From JAAURB01 sp049647265 (lineage in GTDB: Bacteria > Cyanobacteriota > Cyanobacteriia > Cyanobacteriales > Microcoleaceae): 64,000 nucleotides of DNA. Below, piece after piece: positions 29,701 to 37,951 of this stretch; within the stretch, counting starts at the first letter, position 1, and each line of letters starts with the position of its first letter. A program made the position numbers and the translations under genes. Location: positions 9,207 through 73,206 of the forward strand of contig JBARXJ010000040.1 in the NCBI GenBank assembly GCA_049647265.1, in the 5' to 3' direction. Below the pieces are notes generated by a model. That model did no database searches, had not been told where the DNA came from, and saw only the letters and a program-made list of their open reading frames with translations.

Positions 29701-30325
29701 TGAGTCCTGGATGAGTTTTGGTGATTATCAACAAATTTACCGGAATTTACATAGTGAGATTTTAGATTCCCGAGATCACAATAAACCTGTGGTTAACTCT
29801 GAATATGCTTACTATCTACGCGATAGCAACGGTGACGGTGTGGTTGATAAACCAAATAGTGCCACATTAGAAGAAATTCGCGATGCCAGTTACGATATCG
29901 TCATGGCAGGAGGCCACCTTGTTACCGGTTGGGGTACTACCTATTTCGGCGGTAACCGCGACCGAGGGCCATTCAACCCTAATGATCCTCGTAATGATGA
30001 CTGGGAAGAAGATGTTCAACATATCAAAACCCTGTTTACTGACCGGGAATGGTGGAAACTTGAACCCCACGATGAATTAATTGGTGGCCCCGGTACAGAA
30101 TATCTGTTGGCTGATATCGGCGAAGAATATGTGGCTTATGTTCGGGGTAACAGTGGTAACTATTCTCTGGACTTAGGAACAAACCAAACTGCAACTTACA
30201 ATATCCAACAGTTTGATCCGCGTGAAGGCACTTACACTGATGTGGGAAGTTACACCGGTAGCGGCACAATTACCCTCTCTCCGCCAGATAGTGAAGATTG
30301 GGTTTATATTGTCGAAGCAGTTTAA
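26735..30325 (+). CDS. Large RTX-type secreted protein with a glycoside-hydrolase-like C-terminal module (DUF5060/DUF4038-like)
   Basis: The 1196-residue product has, in order: a carbohydrate-binding-like beta domain (about 10-145, IKIEAEDLILNN...ARMDYIKLHP); a cadherin-like/VCBS domain (about 155-250, SVVENGSLNINSAAGVLSND); six or more calcium-binding GGxGxDxLxG repeats (about 260-345); a serralysin-type cap (about 350-465); two about 115-residue Ig-like repeats starting DSTAPQ and DTTAPT; a DUF5060-like strand domain (about 715-795); and a TIM-barrel DUF4038-like domain to the end. Likely catalytic glutamates are Glu949 in VSGEYNE and Glu1023 in VVNSEYAY. RTX repeats and the lack of a signal peptide suggest type I secretion. 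The substrate is unknown. The ATG at 26765 is an alternative start. Confidence 0.82.
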   Translation: MTEIQRIKVTMTQTTIKIEAEDLILNNYINESGNFASGNTLIKVGNNGEQGTATLSFDGTPGTYELTVAYFDEKDGESTMEVEVDGSLIDSWSFDQRLSGTRADADNLVERTLNQSFTLNSNSTVVLRGLRNDGERARMDYIKLHPLGTNTNTDPDATNDSYSVVENGSLNINSAAGVLSNDSDADGDNLTISNFDNNSAEGGTVTVNNNGSFSYTPATNFTGTDRFNYTVSDGNGGTDTAKVTINVTANNDPNQLLQGTRGNDSINGFGGNDTINGLAGDDSLLGGNDNDIVNGDGGNDILKGGNGNDTVDGGTGNDRVFGQNGNDFLTGGEGNDRVFGQNGNDVIVGVNPDDNTPGLGEADVLVGGANADTFVLGDATQAFYDDGVDGTRGNADRAIIQDFDKASGDLIQLHASPEDYSLRTVPNLNPRHTQILYKGESIGIVKNVTDLDLNGSEFQYELDSTAPQASLTVSDVTDAGGELHIFEVTYSDNEAIDVSTFDANDVFVTYPDGFDAEATFLGANRNSNGTPVTASYQVEAPGGSWDDGDNGTYTVVLRDNEVSDITNNFVAGETLGSFLVDVPEPVVDTTAPTTAITASNITNGGDTVYQFSVTYSDDTAVDNSTIDNQDIRVSGPGGFDQAATLVDTNVNNQGAVITATYEINAAGGSWDIADNGSYTISLQDNQVSDTSNNFIPGSNIGSFAVNISNADDTVGQYDIFEQSFSDAGSYSNPYTAVTATATFTGPDNQTATIPLFWDGGDNWKFRFAPDTQGEWSWTIDSNDNGLNGESGTFDVVASNNTGGIEAKPDAPYYFQYENGTPFYFFGDTNWRLGQTSSSENLNHETALEYLDIRASQGFNYIHSDFAQDPNEGGPLWDGTKGRDLNPGYFQELDSRIEYMNDLGITSGYMLEWAQGWKNDFSSQADRLQYAEYVTARYSAHNVVFIVSGEYNETLSTSIYNEIGETIDATDPHDRMITIHSTGTVEQFANESWMSFGDYQQIYRNLHSEILDSRDHNKPVVNSEYAYYLRDSNGDGVVDKPNSATLEEIRDASYDIVMAGGHLVTGWGTTYFGGNRDRGPFNPNDPRNDDWEEDVQHIKTLFTDREWWKLEPHDELIGGPGTEYLLADIGEEYVAYVRGNSGNYSLDLGTNQTATYNIQQFDPREGTYTDVGSYTGSGTITLSPPDSEDWVYIVEAV

Positions 30326-30349
30326 TTGGTTGTAGCAGACTGTCAAAGA

Positions 30350-30545
30350 ACGTCAGGGAGATGAATATAAAACAGACCTCTCCCTAACCCACTTACCTCT
30401 CCCTAGCCCTCTCCTGCGAGGAGAGGGAACAAATGGTCTCCCCCTTGCTCTGAGATGTGGTCGGGGGTTGGAGAGGGAACCAATGGTCTCCCCCTTGTAG
30501 GGGGAGGTTGGAGGGGGTTGGAGAGGGGCAATTAATCCCCAACAG
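30350..30545. repeat. Interspersed purine/pyrimidine-skewed repeat with hairpins
   Basis: Contains CCCTCTCCT-GCG-AGGAGAGGG at 30407-30427 and further CTCCCCCTT...AGGGGGAG pairs (about 30482-30510). A related palindrome lies at 61609-61631. Such CCCTCTCC repeats are common between genes in filamentous cyanobacteria. It lies between the convergent RTX and glpK genes and may stop transcription in both directions. Confidence 0.7.
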
Positions 30546-30550
30546 ACTTG

Positions 30551-32056
30551 CTACACGATCCAATTCTTCGCCCGTTCAACGGCTTTTTGCCATAACTTAA
30601 AATTATCTTGGGCAGAAGTCATTCCCTCACCCGGTTCAAATACTCGGTCGATTTGACGACGAGTGACTAATTCTGTATAATCCTGCCAAAAGCCAATGGC
30701 TAAACCTGCCCCAAATGCTGCCCCCTGGGCGGTTGCATCTGTAATTTTCGGACGTTCAACCGGAATACCCAACGCATCAGCTTGAAACTGCATCAAAAAG
30801 TTATTTTGACTCGCGCCGCCATCGACTTTAAGTAATGAAACGGAGATTTGACTATCTCGGTTAATGGCATCAACCACTTCTTTCACTTGATAGGCGATCG
30901 CTTCCATTACCGCCCTGACCATATGTTGCCGTTGTACGCCTCCAGTAATGCCAAGAAACGCCCCCCTCGCACTCATATCCCAATGAGGTGCCCCCAAACC
31001 ACTCAAAGCCGGAACAAAGTAAACCCCGTTGGTATCAGACACTTCTAAAGATAATGATTCGGTTTCAGCAGCGGTTTGAATTAATTGTAAACCATCCCGT
31101 AACCATTGAATACAAGCACCGGAAGTAAACATTGCCCCTTCTAGGGCAAAAAAGGGTTTTTCTTGACGGGTTGTCCAAGCGACAGTGGATAATAATTGAT
31201 TATGAGATCGTTCGATTTGATGTCCTGTTTGTGCCACTAAAAAACATCCCGTTCCGTAGGTACATTTAAGTAAACCCGGTTGATTACATCCATGGGCAAA
31301 TAAAGCGGCTTGTTGATCGCCAAATATTGCAGTAATGGGAATAGCCGTCTCAAGAAAATCAACGTTTGTTTCGCCGTATTCACTTAAACTCGGTTGAATA
31401 GTTGGCATCATTTGTGGCGGAATACCAAACAATTCTAATAGATTTTGATCCCAATCTAATGTCTCTAAATTCATCAACATTGTCCGACTGGCATTACTAT
31501 GATCGGTGGCGTGAATTTTTCCTCCGGTAAGATTCCATAATATCCAAGTATCCACTGTTCCTGCTAAGACTTGATCTAAATTAATATCAGACTGATTCTG
31601 TTTTACCCAATCTAATAGCCAGGCTAATTTAGTTGCTGAAAAATAGGCATCAACCACTAATCCAGTGCGTTTTTGAATCTCTTCTGTTTTCCCTTCTTCT
31701 GCCAGTTGGCGGCACATCGAAGCAGTCCGTCTATCCTGCCAAACAATCGCTGGATGTAAAGGTTCTCCGGTTGTTTTATCCCATAATAAACAGGTTTCTC
31801 GTTGTACGGTTAAACCAATTGCCGCAATAGCAGAAGCTGGGATTTGAGTTTGTTTTAAACAGGCTTGAAAAACCGTACAAGTATCTTGCCAGATTTCTAA
31901 CGGATCGTGTTCTAGCCAACCCGGCTGGGGATAAGATTGAGTTAATTCTTTATAAGCTTGGCTGACAACATTTCCTGTTTTGTCAAATACCAAAGCGCGG
32001 TTTCCTGTTGTTCCCAAGTCCAGTGCTACCACATATTCCGATCCGTTCTGACTCAT
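30551..32056 (-). CDS. glpK: Glycerol kinase
   Basis: FGGY-family sugar kinase that phosphorylates glycerol to glycerol-3-phosphate with ATP. The 501 residues are the standard length. Motifs: phosphate-1 DLGTTGNRALVFDKTG; IVWQDRRTASMC; the FGGY signature MLMNLETLDWDQNLLELF; GDQQAALFAHGC; the adenosine region VDGGASQNNFLMQFQADAL; and the C-terminal DATAQGAAFGAGLAIGFW. No glycerol facilitator or GlpD is adjacent. It faces the RTX gene across the CCCTCTCC repeat. Confidence 0.94.
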   Translation of the reverse strand: MSQNGSEYVVALDLGTTGNRALVFDKTGNVVSQAYKELTQSYPQPGWLEHDPLEIWQDTCTVFQACLKQTQIPASAIAAIGLTVQRETCLLWDKTTGEPLHPAIVWQDRRTASMCRQLAEEGKTEEIQKRTGLVVDAYFSATKLAWLLDWVKQNQSDINLDQVLAGTVDTWILWNLTGGKIHATDHSNASRTMLMNLETLDWDQNLLELFGIPPQMMPTIQPSLSEYGETNVDFLETAIPITAIFGDQQAALFAHGCNQPGLLKCTYGTGCFLVAQTGHQIERSHNQLLSTVAWTTRQEKPFFALEGAMFTSGACIQWLRDGLQLIQTAAETESLSLEVSDTNGVYFVPALSGLGAPHWDMSARGAFLGITGGVQRQHMVRAVMEAIAYQVKEVVDAINRDSQISVSLLKVDGGASQNNFLMQFQADALGIPVERPKITDATAQGAAFGAGLAIGFWQDYTELVTRRQIDRVFEPGEGMTSAQDNFKLWQKAVERAKNWIV

Positions 32057-32471
32057 GATTTTATTAATTCCTTACTGTACTATTTTAATCACTTCCTAGC
32101 AGTGCGATACGTGCGCTCCCCATAGGCTACACCACCGCAATTTACCAAATGCCTTAATCTTATTGCAATATCTTCAAGTTTTTTTAAAGTTTTTCCTAAA
32201 AATTACAAATATTAATTAAGTTTTATGATTCAATCTATCTCTCTATTTTTAATTAATCTATAGCAATTCATTTATGATTTATGAAAAGTCTAAAAACCGA
32301 TAAAAAGTCTGGAATAAATTTCCCGATAGCCAGATTGCTAGATTACCAGATTACCTATTAAAAGAATATTTTTTTACGACTCAGATTATATTGCTATATT
32401 GATTAATAATAATATTAAATATATACAAAATCTTAGTCAGGGACGATCCATAAATCGCCCCTAAAAATTGA
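32057..32471. other. Intergenic region between argF and glpK
   Basis: Very AT-rich gap of about 415 bases between two minus-strand genes. It should contain the glpK promoter. No gene or clear hairpin seen. Confidence 0.4.
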
Positions 32472-33395
32472 TTAGTCACTGCCTAATAAACAAGCCAATA
32501 ATGCCTTTTGAGCGTGCATCCGATTTTCAGCTTGATCCCAAACCCGAGACGCAGGAGATTCAATCACTTCATCGGTAATTTCTTCATCTCGGTGAGCAGG
32601 TAAACAATGTAAAATAATCGCATCATCTGCTGCTTTGTTTACAAGTTCTTGATTGACTTGATAAGGTTGAAAACTCTTAATTCTGCTGGCTGATTCTTCT
32701 TCCTGACCCATACTAGTCCAAACATCAGTATAAATCACATTTGTATTTTTAATTGCTTCTAACGGATCGTCGGTTACTGTGACTTCTGTTTTATTATCGG
32801 CAATTTCAACAGCTTGATCGACAATATCGCTATCCGGCAGATAATCAGAAGGCGTTGCAATTCTGACATTCATTCCCATCATTGCACAGCCTAATAATAA
32901 GGAATGCGCCATATTATTTGCGCCATCGCCAAAATAAGTTAAAGTTAAACCAGAAAAGCGATTAAAACATTCATAAACCGTCATTAAATCCGCCAAAACT
33001 TGACAGGGATGTTCTCGATCTGTTAAAGCATTAATCACTGGAATTTCGGCATAATTAGCAAAAGTTTCTAAATCTTTTTGTTCAAATGTCCGAATTGCCA
33101 TAATATCTAAATAGCGATCTAATACCCTCGCTGTATCTCGTAACGGTTCCCCTCGGCTGACTTGAGTTACACTGGGGTTAAGATCGATCACTTGTCCCCC
33201 TAACTGATACATCGCCACGGTAAAACTTACCCGAGTCCGAGTCGAAGCCTTAGAAAACATCAATCCTAACACTTTATTGCGTTGCAGCTTCACCATTCCA
33301 GATTTAAGCTGACTCGCCAGTTGTAGCAAACTTTGCAACTCCTTCCCAGTCATATCTGCTAAACTCAGAAAATCCCGTCCCATTAATGATTCCAT
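32472..33395 (-). CDS. argF: Ornithine carbamoyltransferase
   Basis: Makes citrulline from ornithine and carbamoyl phosphate in arginine synthesis; the active enzyme is a cytoplasmic trimer. The 307 residues show the carbamoyl-phosphate loop SKASTRTRVSFTVAM, the HPCQ motif in EHPCQVLADLMTVYE, the ornithine-binding VWTSMGQEEE, and the catalytic HCLPAHRDEEIT. The order of motifs and the SMG loop fit OTCase and not aspartate carbamoyltransferase. The gene stands alone. Confidence 0.95.
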   Translation of the reverse strand: MESLMGRDFLSLADMTGKELQSLLQLASQLKSGMVKLQRNKVLGLMFSKASTRTRVSFTVAMYQLGGQVIDLNPSVTQVSRGEPLRDTARVLDRYLDIMAIRTFEQKDLETFANYAEIPVINALTDREHPCQVLADLMTVYECFNRFSGLTLTYFGDGANNMAHSLLLGCAMMGMNVRIATPSDYLPDSDIVDQAVEIADNKTEVTVTDDPLEAIKNTNVIYTDVWTSMGQEEESASRIKSFQPYQVNQELVNKAADDAIILHCLPAHRDEEITDEVIESPASRVWDQAENRMHAQKALLACLLGSD

Positions 33396-33656
33396 CTGTA
33401 CCCTATAATTGTAATTTCAATCAGTAACCGCGTTGTCGCGTTGAACACGCATAGTATTATCTCTCATTTCTCATTAATTCTTACGTTGCGATCGCGAATG
33501 TCATTTATTGCAGACAAATTAATCTCTACAAAGTATAAGCTTGACTTATTTTTAAATTAAATCATTAAAATTATATATTATAGGTTAAATCGATTATATG
33601 ATGAAATGTAGTCAAATCATCACTGTTTTTAAATTAAATTGAGGAGTTAAGCGGAA

Positions 33657-33819
33657 TTATTGTTTTGTCTTTCTGTAAAAGTTTGAAGATATTATTATTC
33701 AATTGTGATTAACCCAGAAACAGGAGAATTCTCAACTTTACCCGAGTCTTACTTTGGTAAAGATTAACAGTAACGATTATTGTTTTGTGTTTTTGTAAGA
33801 GTTTAAAGATGTTATTATT
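33657..33819. repeat. Two imperfect direct repeats of about 43 bases, spaced 120 bases
   Basis: Both copies start ATTATTGTTTTGT and run to AAGAT(A/G)TTATTATT, at 33657-33699 and 33777-33819, with about six differences. The roughly 77 bases between them are unrelated to the repeat. They sit upstream of the PiT gene. Confidence 0.7.
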
Positions 33820-33999
33820 ATAGCAATCCGTTTTCAGTTGTAAGAAAATCTTTTCGTCCTAGCGGTGCGCCCCTACTCCCTCTATATGCAAAGTTGCTCT
33901 ACGCAGGCGAACCCCCTAGCGTAAGCCTTAGCGGTAGCCATGGGCTTTAGCCCTATTGCCCGTAGGGCTATAGACCGCACTTTGCGCTTCTCCCTTCTC

Positions 34000-34037
34000 C
34001 CTACTCCTGACTCGCAGACTCGCTGACTCGGAGACTC
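34000..34037. repeat. Short tandem repeat of the cyanobacterial STRR kind
   Basis: A CTCCTGACTCGCAGACTCGCT-type run in which ACTCG/GACTC units recur every 7-8 bases. Similar runs occur at 13386-13415 (GGCTCGGT units) and 61724-61755 (GACACCGGA units). Such repeats are usual in filamentous cyanobacteria. Confidence 0.6.
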
Positions 34038-34288
34038 CTTAAGAAATAACTCCTAAATTCTCACAAATCATTTCTTATTGCTATAAATGATTGAACCGTT
34101 CGGATATGATAGGACTTCTATAAAATCTCTAGGATAGGCACAACTGAAAATATAGATTGTTTGATTTTACTCATTAAAGTTGGAGGATGACAGCGATTGA
34201 AATGGTTTCCACCTTCTATCTAGAGAGTGGTGAAGCCTTGTCAGAGAAGATGTTAAAATCACAAATCTGATTTAAGCTGAAATATTCA

Positions 34289-35557
34289 ATGATCACCTTC
34301 ATTTCGATAGGGATAATCTTAATTATCGCGTTTTATGTTGCCTGTAATCTCGGCGCAAATGATGTTGCCAATTCCATGGGAACTTCTGTGGGGTCTAAGG
34401 CAATTACCCTAAAACAAGCCATTATTATTGCGGGAATTTTAGAGTTTACTGGCGCAATTTTATTTGGGGAACGGGTTTCAAAAACATTAGCCACACAGGT
34501 TGTCAATACAGAAGCGTTGGCGGCAGCGCCTCAAACCTTTTTACTGGGGATGGTAGCGGTATTATTAGCAGTTGGAATTTGGTTACAATTGGCAACTCGT
34601 TGGGGGTTACCCGTGGCTTCTTCCCATGCAACAGTGGGGGCTATTGCCGGGTTTGGGATAGTGGCAGAGGGGTTGAAAGCAGTAGACTGGCCAACAATTG
34701 GGATTATTTCTAGTAGTTGGTTAATAACACCCCTAATTAGCGCGGCGATCGCAGCTCTATTTTACAGTATCCTCAGATATGGGATTCTAACGCATCACTC
34801 CCCACTCCAACAATTACAAGAATGGATTCCCTGGCTGAGTAGTGCTTTACTAGGAATATTCGGTGTTTTAATCTTACCGCGACTGAGTCAACCGATGGCG
34901 GTCTTTGTCGAACAGCAGTGGCAGATTAGTTTACCGCCTCATGACTTTACCATTTTAATTGGTGGAATTGCGATCGCGGGCTTGAGTACTTTTAGCTGGC
35001 GGCAGTTAGCGCGGCATAATTCCGTCTCAGAGCAGTCTCGGCTCCAAAACCCCATCGAACAACAATTTGCTAAATTCCAAGTGATTAGCGCCTGTTTTGT
35101 GGCGTTCGCCCATGGTTCTAACGATGTTGGCAATACCATCGCCCCCTTAGCTGCAATTTTTTATGTTCGCAAGACGGGAACCGTACCCTTAACAGAATTT
35201 GATATTCCCACTTGGATTTTAATTCTTGGAGGGGCTGGAATTGTGACAGGTTTAGCCATTTGGGGTAAAAATGTGATTACCACAGTCGGTGAGAATATCT
35301 TATCCTTAGCACCCAGTAGTGGATTTTGTGCCGAATTAGCAACCGCAACCACCGTTTTAGTCGCGTCTAAACTGGGTTTACCCGTTTCTACGTCCCATGC
35401 TTTGGTGGGAGGAGTTGTGGGGGTAGGATTGGTTCAAGGCTTAAAATCTGTTGACTTTAGTACGCTTCGTTCGATTGGTTTAGCCTGGCTTGTGACAGTT
35501 CCGGCGGCGACGTTGTTGGCGGCTACACTCTTCTTATGCTTTGATAGATTCAGTTGA
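34289..35557 (+). CDS. PiT family inorganic phosphate transporter
   Basis: Low-affinity phosphate permease of the inner membrane, co-transporting a metal-phosphate complex or ions. The 422 residues have about 10-11 transmembrane helices and the two inverted family signatures: ANDVANSMGTSVGSKAIT near the N-terminus and HGSNDVGNTIAPLAAI in the second half. The accompanying GLPVASSHATVGAIAG and GLPVSTSHALVGGVVG are present. No PhoU is adjacent. The start is ATG at 34289; no strong ribosome-binding site. Confidence 0.94.
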   Translation: MITFISIGIILIIAFYVACNLGANDVANSMGTSVGSKAITLKQAIIIAGILEFTGAILFGERVSKTLATQVVNTEALAAAPQTFLLGMVAVLLAVGIWLQLATRWGLPVASSHATVGAIAGFGIVAEGLKAVDWPTIGIISSSWLITPLISAAIAALFYSILRYGILTHHSPLQQLQEWIPWLSSALLGIFGVLILPRLSQPMAVFVEQQWQISLPPHDFTILIGGIAIAGLSTFSWRQLARHNSVSEQSRLQNPIEQQFAKFQVISACFVAFAHGSNDVGNTIAPLAAIFYVRKTGTVPLTEFDIPTWILILGGAGIVTGLAIWGKNVITTVGENILSLAPSSGFCAELATATTVLVASKLGLPVSTSHALVGGVVGVGLVQGLKSVDFSTLRSIGLAWLVTVPAATLLAATLFLCFDRFS

Positions 35558-35838
35558 CATCTTATACCGTTGAATAAACAATTGTATTGGGAGCCTGGTC
35601 AACGCAGCTATGCAGCAAATGTAGAAACAGGGCTCAGGAGAGTTCATCAGCAAACTGATCCTAATAATGAAAAAACTAAGCTATGTTTGGTTTAGACTGT
35701 TTAAGTTAATATGAAACCCATCCCGCCACCCCTCCCACTGTGCCTTGATTTAACCCTAGGTAAACTTCTTTAATCGGAAAGCGTTGGGTTTGTGGTGGAT
35801 TCATTAAACCCATGATTTAGACTAGAGGTGAATTGCGA

Positions 35839-37593
35839 ATGACTAAGCAGGACAATCAACCACCACCGATAGATATCAATAAAGATTTCGCTGCGCGTGA
35901 AGTGCTGAACGCTGTCGTTCAGGAACTTGATATCCTCCATCGTCAAGTGAAACAGCAGCTTACTGAAGATATCCAAAAACTTCAGACAGACAAAAGTCGC
36001 TTGAGTGAGGATGTAGAACGCTTACAGCGCCAACACGAAAAACTGCAACAAGAGCGGTTTCATGCTTTGTCTGAGCGACAAATTGCTCAACAACAAGTGT
36101 GGCTGAAGCAGTTAGCGCAAGTATTAGCCAGTAATTTACAGCATGAGCTGATTAAACGGATTAATCAACTGCGAGACACGAATAACCCCGCAGTGATGAG
36201 CAATGATTCGGGTGGATTGCTTCCTTCTAATGATATTGAGGGGGAACTGTCTTCTCGAGAATTAGAAGCGGTTTTGGATACGAGCTTAAATGAAACGTTT
36301 CAATCTCTGCAACATGAGCTGAGCAATTATCAAAGTAATCTATCTCAGCGCTTGCATCAAGTGCAAACCATCGAACAACAAGTCGATGGACTGTTGGAAA
36401 CGGTGGTGGTGCGCTTGAAAGATCAATTGCAATCTTCAACTTCGACGAACCCGGAAATTGCCAATCATCCCAATCCCAATCCCGTCGAAACCTCACCCCC
36501 AGAAGTTGTTCAGCCTCAACCGACGGTTTCCCCGGCAGATCCTCAACCCGCTAAACCTGCTAAACCTGCTGCCGCAGCGGCTCCTACTCCTGTTCAAGGT
36601 TTATTATTAGCGTTGATGTCAGCAGTGGCATTATCCCTATTCAACGTTTGTCTCAAACTGATTTTACAAGGCCCCGCACCTCGAGAAATTTTTGGCTTAT
36701 TTTTTCCGGGTGGGTTATTTCAAATCGAAGGGTTTGTTTCCCCCGGTTTAGGAAATTCGCTGTTAATTTTGCTGTTGCGAATGATTGTGGTAATGGCGTT
36801 AATGCCGATCTTAGCAACAGTTCTTTATCCAGCCGTCTGGACAGATATTAGACGGTTTTTGCAGTCCGGCAATACTAATCTAATGCTGACAGTGGTGGGG
36901 AGTGGTTTCTTTTTATTCCTTTCCCAAGTCTGTATTTATATTGCCATTGGTCAAATTCCAACGGGAATTGCGATTACTATTTTCTTTATTTATCCCATTG
37001 TTACTGTTTTGGCATCCTGGAGATTGTTTGGCGATAAACCGACACCCATAAAGATAATTGCTATGATTGTGATTCTCACCGGTGGTGTTCTGTGTTTACC
37101 GAGCTTTTTTGCGGGGGCTGCGGGTAATACACAACTGGGAATTATCGCGGCTGTACTCGCTGGGATTACGTTTGCGGGTTATGTTCTACTGACGCAAATT
37201 GCTGCCGGGAAGTTACACCCGATTCCTTTTAGTTTAGTTAACTTCGCCGCTATTTTTGTCTTTTGTGCTGTTAGCTTAATCCTACTACCGGATGAATTTA
37301 GTTTAGATATTAACCCAGATGCCTGGAATGGAATTCTCATCGGTGGTGTCGTTTTAGGGGTACTAACGTTACTGAGTTATCTACTGAATAACTTTGCGAT
37401 TCGTTCAGCAGGTGCCGCTTTAGCGTCTATTATTGGTACGTCAGGACCTGCCTTAACCGCCCTATTTGCTTTCTTAGTGATTGGTGAAGCAATTACTGGA
37501 AAACAGATTTTCGGCATGGCGCTGGTAATTCTAGGCGTGGGTGCGATGAGTGTTGAACGGATGATGGCAGGTAAGAAAAAGACTGCTTCGTGA
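35839..37593 (+). CDS. EamA/DMT-type transporter with an N-terminal coiled-coil extension
   Basis: I start at the ATG at 35839, which has AGAGGTG about 10 bases upstream; 584 residues. Residues about 1-185 are soluble and mostly coiled coil (LQTDKSRLSEDVERLQRQHEKLQQERFHA is part of it). A Pro/Ala-rich linker covers about 205-255. From about 258 there are ten transmembrane helices in two EamA repeats (MSAVALSLFNVCLKLIL..., then IIAAVLAGITFAGYVLLTQIA...). This is the drug/metabolite transporter fold; substrate unknown. The long cytoplasmic coiled coil is unusual for EamA proteins and may mediate oligomerisation. A terminator follows at 37627. Confidence 0.85.
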   Translation: MTKQDNQPPPIDINKDFAAREVLNAVVQELDILHRQVKQQLTEDIQKLQTDKSRLSEDVERLQRQHEKLQQERFHALSERQIAQQQVWLKQLAQVLASNLQHELIKRINQLRDTNNPAVMSNDSGGLLPSNDIEGELSSRELEAVLDTSLNETFQSLQHELSNYQSNLSQRLHQVQTIEQQVDGLLETVVVRLKDQLQSSTSTNPEIANHPNPNPVETSPPEVVQPQPTVSPADPQPAKPAKPAAAAAPTPVQGLLLALMSAVALSLFNVCLKLILQGPAPREIFGLFFPGGLFQIEGFVSPGLGNSLLILLLRMIVVMALMPILATVLYPAVWTDIRRFLQSGNTNLMLTVVGSGFFLFLSQVCIYIAIGQIPTGIAITIFFIYPIVTVLASWRLFGDKPTPIKIIAMIVILTGGVLCLPSFFAGAAGNTQLGIIAAVLAGITFAGYVLLTQIAAGKLHPIPFSLVNFAAIFVFCAVSLILLPDEFSLDINPDAWNGILIGGVVLGVLTLLSYLLNNFAIRSAGAALASIIGTSGPALTALFAFLVIGEAITGKQIFGMALVILGVGAMSVERMMAGKKKTAS

Positions 37594-37626
37594 TTCACTT
37601 CTTAATTAAGTTCAATTTTTTGAATT

Positions 37627-37662
37627 CCCGTGTCAGATTGATGTTGGCGCGGGTTATTTTTT
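37627..37662 (+). terminator. Rho-independent terminator after the EamA gene
   Basis: CCCGTGTCA pairs with TGGCGCGGG (nine pairs including G-T), followed by TTATTTTTT. It lies about 35 bases after the stop codon. Confidence 0.75.
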
Positions 37663-37830
37663 GGTATAAGGAATGGCGAATCTGCGGTGATACCAAACCG
37701 CCTACGCGATCGCCTGATTCATCCCAAGGGAGAAAATCTTAAGTGGTTTCACGGATATAATTCGTTATACTCGAGGAATCTAACGACTCGGTTTTAAACG
37801 ATAGCAGGGTGTATTTATCAGTATTGCTTC

Positions 37831-37933
37831 ATATCATGTCCGGATGATTCGTTGTCCTGTAGAGACATTAAATTTAACGTCTCTACGCTCCAAATCGGAT
37901 TTTTAATATGGGTTAATTCAACGGACATGATAT
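37831..37933. repeat. Nested inverted repeat, MITE-like
   Basis: Outer arms ATATCATGTCCG (37831-37842) and CGGACATGATAT (37922-37933). Inner arms GTAGAGAC (37859-37866) and GTCTCTAC (37879-37886). The inner palindrome type is a common interspersed repeat in cyanobacteria. The 103-base unit ends about 20 bases before the start of the histidine kinase gene, so its hairpin may lie in that mRNA leader. Confidence 0.7.
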
Positions 37934-37951
37934 CACTTATCATTGCTTATA

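Larger units (their letters stand above)
33396..34288. other. Divergent intergenic region with repeats, about 890 bases
   Basis: Between argF (minus) and the PiT gene (plus). It holds a pair of about 43-base direct repeats 120 bases apart (33657-33699 and 33777-33819). A low-complexity stretch at about 33850-34040 contains GGGCTTTAGCCC and TTGCCCGTAGGGC hairpins, followed by ACTCGC/GACTCG heptamer-like repeats. I see no coding gene. Confidence 0.6.

Noticed and set aside
30350..30545. Insertion sequence remnant
   Set aside because: No transposase codons; the segment is a skewed CCCTCTCC interspersed repeat.
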